Of a stretch of 64,000 bases of DNA, positions 58,944-64,000 are shown piece after piece; position 1 is the stretch's first letter, and the number at the start of each line of letters is the position of its first letter. Source of the stretch: Zychaea mexicana (taxonomy: Eukaryota > Mucoromycota > Mucoromycetes > Mucorales > Lichtheimiaceae). The notes under the pieces were generated by a model. It was given only the letters and a program-made list of their open reading frames with translations, was not told the origin of the DNA and searched no databases. The position numbers and the translations under genes are program-made. Where the stretch lies: positions 1-64,000 of the forward strand of contig NW_026516794.1 in assembly GCF_025766255.1 (NCBI RefSeq), given 5' to 3'.

Positions 58944-58959
58944 ACACTAGATCTAGTGT
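58944..58959. promoter_or_regulatory. second copy of the palindrome (16 bp)
   Basis: ACACTAGATCTAGTGT, ending 40 bp before ATG 59000. See the 22-bp copy. Confidence 0.4.
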
Positions 58960-58999
58960 TCAAGGTGCAAAGATACTCATTAACTGGAGCACCCAGGCT

Positions 59000-59329
59000 A
59001 TGAAGAGGGCGCTCAGGGTTTCTTTTTATAGAAAGAAAAATTGGGAAACACACCTGGACAAAAAAAGCAAGAAACGAGCTGTGTGTGCAAGTGTAAGTTT
59101 ACTTTCAATTTCTCTTTATAGCATTGATTCACGGTAACATATGATATATATTCGGTTGATAGTTGGCGAAGAAGTGTAAGAAAACGTACAATGCAAACAA
59201 GACCTATCCGGCACTATCATTGTATCAAGACTACAGAGCCACATTTGTTGCAGCATACATGTCTGGTATTGAGGTTAGTGAAGTGATCTCTCGCCCAGCT
59301 TACAGATCCGATAGTGTAAGGATCAGTAT
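59000..59329 (+). pseudogene. two-exon gene of unknown function, interrupted by hAT
   Basis: Exon 1, ATG 59000 to 59092 (MKRALRVSFYRKKNWETHLD, basic), GTAAGT donor at 59093; acceptor at 59161-59162; exon 2 reads LAKKCKKTYNANKTYPALSL then YQDYRATFVAAYMSGIEVSE up to the hAT end. No family is recognised. After the hAT an open frame (TKSTLKLGFNCSDQSEVHEA...) joins in phase if the element is removed exactly and would end at TAG inside the tRNA gene (63392). Absence of a target duplication weakens the join. The gene could instead be part of another element. Confidence 0.35.
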
Positions 59330-62300
59330 TAGGGGTTGCAATTGGACGGGTCGGGTCGGGTCAAGGGTGTGACCTGTTGATCTATGGGTCAAGAAAACAC
59401 TGACCCGACCTGACCCGTTCAACCCGATGGGTCAAAACTCGGGTTGACGGGTTGGCAATGATTTCAACGTTTTCTAACCAAAAGGAAACAAAATGACGAG
59501 TTTAAGAAGAAAATATATACTAAAAGTAAAATAAATAAGCTATAAGTTTATTTATTGATTGGTTTTTTGATAAATCATCTATACTAGCATTGGCGTTAAC
59601 TGGCCAGAACTCAGAAACTTAATGGGCAGATTGGGATGGAGACAGAGAGAATTTGAAGAAAATAAAAAAAAGGGAAGGCAAAAAAGTTAGCAGCAAAAAA
59701 ATCAGTACTGTATTACATAGTCAGCAAGACGGGATAAATGGTGTGTTTTGCAGTAAGTGGGCGATGGGCGATCATATTCCTGTGCATCTATAGCGGATGA
59801 AACAAAAGAAAAGTTGTCGTGTGAGATTGCAGTATTGACAACAAATGCCGTGCTGAATAAAAGTAGTAGTACTGAGCAAGGACAGGGCAGTGACGAAAAA
59901 GGACAGGTGTAAAGAAAAGACAAGTGGTGCTGGAGCGGCGACAAAAAAGGATGTGGTAAAAAAAACAGTGACAAAAAGGCTGCAGATAAGAAAACAGTGG
60001 TGCTGTATTTGTACTAGGGATGAAGTATTGAACGCAATGACGAAAAGATCGAGCTATAATAATGATTGCTGCCTAACCGTAGTCAAACGTTGTGTTTAGT
60101 CACTGTAGACAAGTTGATTCGGACGATCATAAAATTAAAGGGAAACCTACCTGTACTGTCCAGGAGTGTAGAGAAAATGACGTATTTGCTCCAAAAACAT
60201 CTAGTTACATCAGCATTAAAATGTTTTTGGAAAATTGTAAAAGAAGCTTTATTTATGCTACATAATAGATCAACTAAAGCTTCAAGTATATGCGTCCAAA
60301 GCATGGCCAAACTGGGCATGATGTCCATATACCCAAAAGCAAAAGATGTACCGTTTTCTAAGTAGTAGCTATATGTTCTATTCTATGCAACGTAGACAGC
60401 GATAAAAAAAAAGATATAAATATATACGAGTTTTCCGTTTTCTTACAAAGTAATCTTTATTTTCTCAGCTATTCTTTTTGATACCTAACAGCCTTCGTAC
60501 CTAGCACTTACACCATCATGGAGTTCACCCATTCTGACAGCAATTTGACCTCTATGTCCTTGGATCCCACTGAATCTGAAGCCGGCGACTTTCACGAAAC
60601 AACTACAAGCGAGACAGAACACAGTGCAGCAATGGTTAGCCAAAGCAGTACGGCACGTGGTTCAGACGAGCCATGGATTTACAAATACAAGATTGTGGAT
60701 GCTACAAAGGACGAGAGGAATCGCATTATCAAGATTACTTGTTCAAGGTGCCAAAAGTCATATATTGGTTCATCTACCAGTAACATTATCCGTCACCTGC
60801 AAAATAGACACAGCATTACGAAGGAGAAGTGCGAGCAAGGCAGCGTGGCAGTTGTTGGGCCAATGGACAGTTTCGCTCGTGGTGGTATGTCTATCCAAGC
60901 AACGACCGTTACTCGAGAAGTATGGCGGGAGCAACAAGCACGTTTCATCATTAGCACAAAGTCTGGATACACGATGGTGGAAAATGAAGAATTTCGCAAG
61001 TTTATCCAGCTCACTCAGGCAGCACCGTCGTTTGATGTTGTCGCGCCGACTACTGCCAATACCATCAAGAGCGACATCACCTGGTTATATCGGGTCGAGA
61101 AGGCGGGCATCATGTCCTATTTGCAAGCGCAACAATATCTCTCTTTTTCCGTGGACGCCTGGACCTCAGAGTGGGGGTATGATTTCCTTGGTATTACCGC
61201 TCATTTCATTGACAAGTACTGGGTACAGCGGGAGGTTTTAATCAGTCTCTAGCATCCAGATGAACGCCATTCCAGAGAAGCTCTTGCTGATCATTTCCTA
61301 AAAGTGCTCGACGATTTCGACATTACTCATCTCCTGTTTACCATTACCGCCGACAATGCTTCCGACAACCTGTCCATGGCTAAAGAGCTAGAAAGGCGTG
61401 CTGAGACAAGAGGGGAGAGTCGTCGCGCATTCCATTTCCAGGCAGCCAAACACCTTATCCTATATATTGGTCACGACGTCAATTTGGTTGCGCAAGTACT
61501 GATCAAAGATGGGTTGCGTTCACAGCCGTTGCTCGATAATGCTGTTGAATCAGATATTGCAGCCGATCAAGATATTAGCAACGTGGTGTTCAAGTTACGA
61601 GTAGGAATAAAGAAAATCAGGTAGGGTATAAATCACTGGCATAAATGGTCAAGCCTGCTTACACAAATATTAACTTAAATTTACTATGTTATAAGGATGT
61701 CTACTACCAAGTACCGAGAACAATAGTATGAATATTGTTCTATGAAGTATGGCGAGCAGCTCGAGCTACAATTGGATGTGTGCACATGATGGAACTCCAC
61801 TTATGATATGCTGGTACGGGCATTGAGGGTGAAGGACGCGTATAATGCAACCTGCGACTTCTTTAGCGAGTTGTCGATATATCGGTTAGATCCCCAAGAC
61901 GAGCCATACATGAAAAAGGTCATAGCATTGCTAGATAGTCTAAAAATTATGACGGTAAGAGCTATCAACATCACAGTAAGTTATTACAGAAAATATAACA
62001 CACTGTAATAGCATCACATACAGCAATGTATTAAGCAACATGGTCCGTCAATAGTTACCCATCTATCAACAAAGTAATCTCCACATACAACGTGCTCATT
62101 GACGATCTTGAAGACTTCCAAGACAACACGTCAAATCCGCAAATCCAGCGTGACGCAGCAAGACAGGCCTAAGCAAAGCTTGAAATGTATTATGCAAGAA
62201 CCGATTTGGCCACTGTATATGCCGTCGCCACAGCAATGGACCTATGCCTGAAGTATGCTTACTGGGATGAATGGGAATGGGAGCTAGAATTTAAAGAGAC

Positions 62301-63284
62301 AGCTAGAATGTGTGTCGAAGCAGAATGGAGCACGTTCAAGACTGTCAGTGGCACCACTGACTGTAAGGCTGGAGCACTGTCACCTAAGGAGATACGTTGC
62401 AATTGCTACCATCCCAAGAGGCAAAGAATCCAAGATGAGTTGACAGTATATGTAAGTGAGCCACAGACAGCACTTGCCGAAGGTAATGATAATAGATGAC
62501 CAGTAAGCTACGAATTGGAGTACTAGCAATGCACAAGCACAACGTATATGCAGTTGGCAAAAATGGCATGCAAGTTTCTCGCCATCCCTGCAATGTCAAC
62601 ATCTTGCGAGCGCTTGTTTTCGGATGTCAAAGGATTTGTGCCATCTGAATGAAACAGATTATTGCCAAAAGCATTACAAGAAGGCGTTTTGGTAAAGGCT
62701 TGGTCAAAAATAACAACCGACCAAAAAAATTTCTACCACCTATATTTTTTTTTCTCACTTTCCGATCTTTGTCATTCCTATTTGATTTGTCTCTTTTTCA
62801 CTCCTCTTTCCTTTCGTTCATTTTTTTTGCTCCTATTGCTAAACTGCTTACTTACTTTTTACACTTCTCCCGGTTTCCTTTTTTAACGGCCTTCCCTATT
62901 TTATTCTTCCTTTTACTCTAAAGTCTAAGTTATCTTTGGTCTTCAGGTATCCTTATTTATTAAATCCTATATACTTTGCACCATTAGGCCTTAGCGCTTC
63001 CCCTTATCTTCATACTTTGCCCTTCATATAAAGTTACTATAAAATAAACAGTATTCGCATATATCATCATAATATTCTATTTTCCCTTTCGTATATATTG
63101 CTATACACTTAAATAAAGGAACCGTTGGATAACTAGTACTGTCCCAAATCTAAACTATATATACTCAGGTCACAACGGGTCAACGGGTCAGGTCAAGGGT
63201 TGGATAGGTTGACCTGTGGGTTAGAAAAGAAGCAACCCGACCTGTTGTCCTGTCCTTGACCCACGGGTCAGATTGCGACCCCTA
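59330..63284 (+). mobile_element. hAT transposon, full length, 3,955 bp
   Basis: Ends TAGGGGTTGCAAT and ATTGCGACCCCTA with dense GGGTC/GACCC subterminal arrays on both sides. One transposase gene in the centre; 1.2 kb before and 0.5 kb after it are non-coding and pyrimidine-rich. Flanking octamers (ATCAGTAT and CACTAAAA) do not match. It is the parent of the MITE at 12703-13565. Confidence 0.85.
60518..62740 (+). pseudogene. hAT transposase with BED zinc finger
   Basis: ATG 60518. Ser/Thr-rich leader, BED-type finger (ITCSRCQKSYIGSSTSNIIR ... H-x4-H), then FSVDAWTSEWGYDFLGITAH and TITADNASDNLSMAKEL of the DDE/RNase H fold, an LDVCT-x-WNSTYDML block, DLATVYAVATAMDLCLKY, and the C-terminal dimerisation region MACKFLAIPAMSTSCERLFS. 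A probable intron starts at 61620 (donor GTAGGG) and resumes near 61696. Stops at TAG 61250, TAG near 61724, TGA near 61792 (Arg in family LDVxTRWNST), TAA near 62170 and several after 62498. Nearly all domains are in order, so decay is recent. Confidence 0.85.
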
Positions 63285-63378
63285 CACTAAAAGCACTCTG
63301 AAATTGGGTTTTAACTGTAGTGACCAGTCGGAAGTACACGAGGCCAACAAACTTCACACACGTCTTGTCATACGTAAT
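63285..63378 (+). other. possible continuation of the interrupted gene
   Basis: Open reading TKSTLKLGFNCSDQSEVHEA...NKLHTRLVIRND, in phase with the exon before the hAT. Could be chance given the short length. Confidence 0.25.
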
Positions 63379-63452
63379 GATTTCTTGGTGTAGTTGGTTA
63401 TCACGTCTGTCTAACACACAGACGGTCGGCGGTTCGAGTCCGCCAGAAATCA
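63379..63452 (+). tRNA. tRNA-Val (AAC)
   Basis: 74 nt that fold fully: acceptor GATTTCT/AGAAATC with A73; D-arm GTG...CAC; anticodon stem TCTGT/ACAGA with loop CTAACAC, anticodon AAC; T-arm GGCGG-TTCGAGT-CCGCC. No intron. A and B boxes are standard and a T5 run follows about 30 nt downstream, a possible Pol III stop. It decodes GUU (and by inosine GUC) as valine. Confidence 0.95.
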
Positions 63453-64000
63453 CGTTATGGTCATATCCTTGGTGTTTCCTTTTTCCTTTTGTGATGTCGA
63501 ATCCTTTTGGTGGGTCAGTTCCATAGCCAATAGAAAGAGAGGTGTCAAGAATAAAGAGAGTGTAAAAGATGACTTCGAAGATGATCCTTTATTGTATATA
63601 CTGAGGAAGGGTATTTATATGTTTTGTCTAAGGTAATACGAAAATGATGAATACTACGATAAATGCAGGATATAGTAGATATTGTATATAAGGTCGGCTA
63701 TGCGACAGAAGAAGATAGAAAGAATAGCTGTAGCTAATGTTGGATAGTAGATTGAGCTCTAGTGAGTGAATGGAAGAATTAGGAAGAAGTAGCTATAGAA
63801 TAACGGCGAAGGGATGATTGAGTTACAATATGAAGGAACAGAAACAGGTAGAAGAAATGGCTATGAAATACGTCAAAAAGGGAGTGGGAAAAAATCCAAA
63901 AAGGAAATGGTGTGTTACCGTCAAATCTTGCTACGACAGTGACACCTATCCATCATTTGAGCATATAGTCGCTTCTCGTTAACACACGATTGTCAAGACA
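63453..64000. other. non-coding 3' end of window
   Basis: No gene. 63590-63640 (AGGGTATTTATATG) has a TATA-like element and the stretch could be an LTR next to the tRNA, as many fungal LTR elements insert there, but no boundary is visible in the window. Confidence 0.35.

Noticed and set aside
59322..63292. 8-bp target duplication of the full hAT
   Set aside because: The flanking octamers do not match; the same holds for the MITE at 12703-13565.
63268..63453. Minus-strand ORF over the tRNA
   Set aside because: It is the reverse of the tRNA and hAT end; the tRNA folds completely on the plus strand.
63453..64000. LTR downstream of the tRNA
   Set aside because: TATA-like sequence and location fit, but no TG...CA ends, primer site or second copy can be shown within the window.

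Overview
The window looks like a repeat graveyard from the nuclear genome of an early-diverging filamentous fungus, most likely Mucoromycota (inference). The base composition is very AT-rich. Introns are short (53-116 nt) with GTATGT/GTAAGT donors and TACTAAC-like branch sites. The transposons are of fungal type: Crypton with a GCR1_C domain, Helitron, Tc1/DDE_3, hAT, PiggyBac, Merlin/IS1595 and a Gypsy-like gag-protease. I cannot name a species. The only clearly intact host-type gene is a tRNA-Val(AAC) at 63379-63452.

Layout: 1-1113 holds the end of a two-gene DDE transposon (transposase with C-terminal chromodomain plus a convergent small zinc protein). 2131-6908 is a small inverted-repeat element split by Crypton copy A (2272-6833). 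9016-10512 is a decayed chromodomain transposase. 11131-18839 is a 7.7 kb unit with ~580 bp inverted arms that encloses two Tc1-like relics, a non-autonomous hAT and a 31-bp minisatellite. 19908-20237 is a 54-bp tandem repeat. 20928-23841 holds a zinc-ribbon relic and a convergent SANT gene split by a 1,607 bp Merlin element with an 8-bp target duplication. 25363-32433 is the best chromodomain element, split by a 4,950 bp nested block (27359-32308) whose removal restores the reading frame and which itself carries a Merlin relic and another chromodomain transposase. 35938-38924 is a hAT-like unit with a SANT-domain relic. 39445-49720 is a Helitron whose helicase is split by Crypton copy B (43772-48260). 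50787-53935 is an LTR, gag and protease with an intron and no reverse transcriptase. 54247-55928 is a Merlin with a Gln-rich tail, 56583-57535 a PiggyBac relic, and 59330-63284 a full-length hAT inserted next to, or in, a two-exon gene just before the tRNA.

Nearly every transposon gene is dead, but mostly by point stops rather than indels. The stops are mainly TAA/TAG at former Gln or Trp codons, and the two Crypton copies differ mainly by C-to-T type transitions at CpA and CpG. This suggests a RIP-like or methylation-deamination process. The strongest candidates for something undescribed are the chromodomain-DDE two-gene transposon family and this mutational signature. All calls were made by eye, without database searches; hand counts are approximate.
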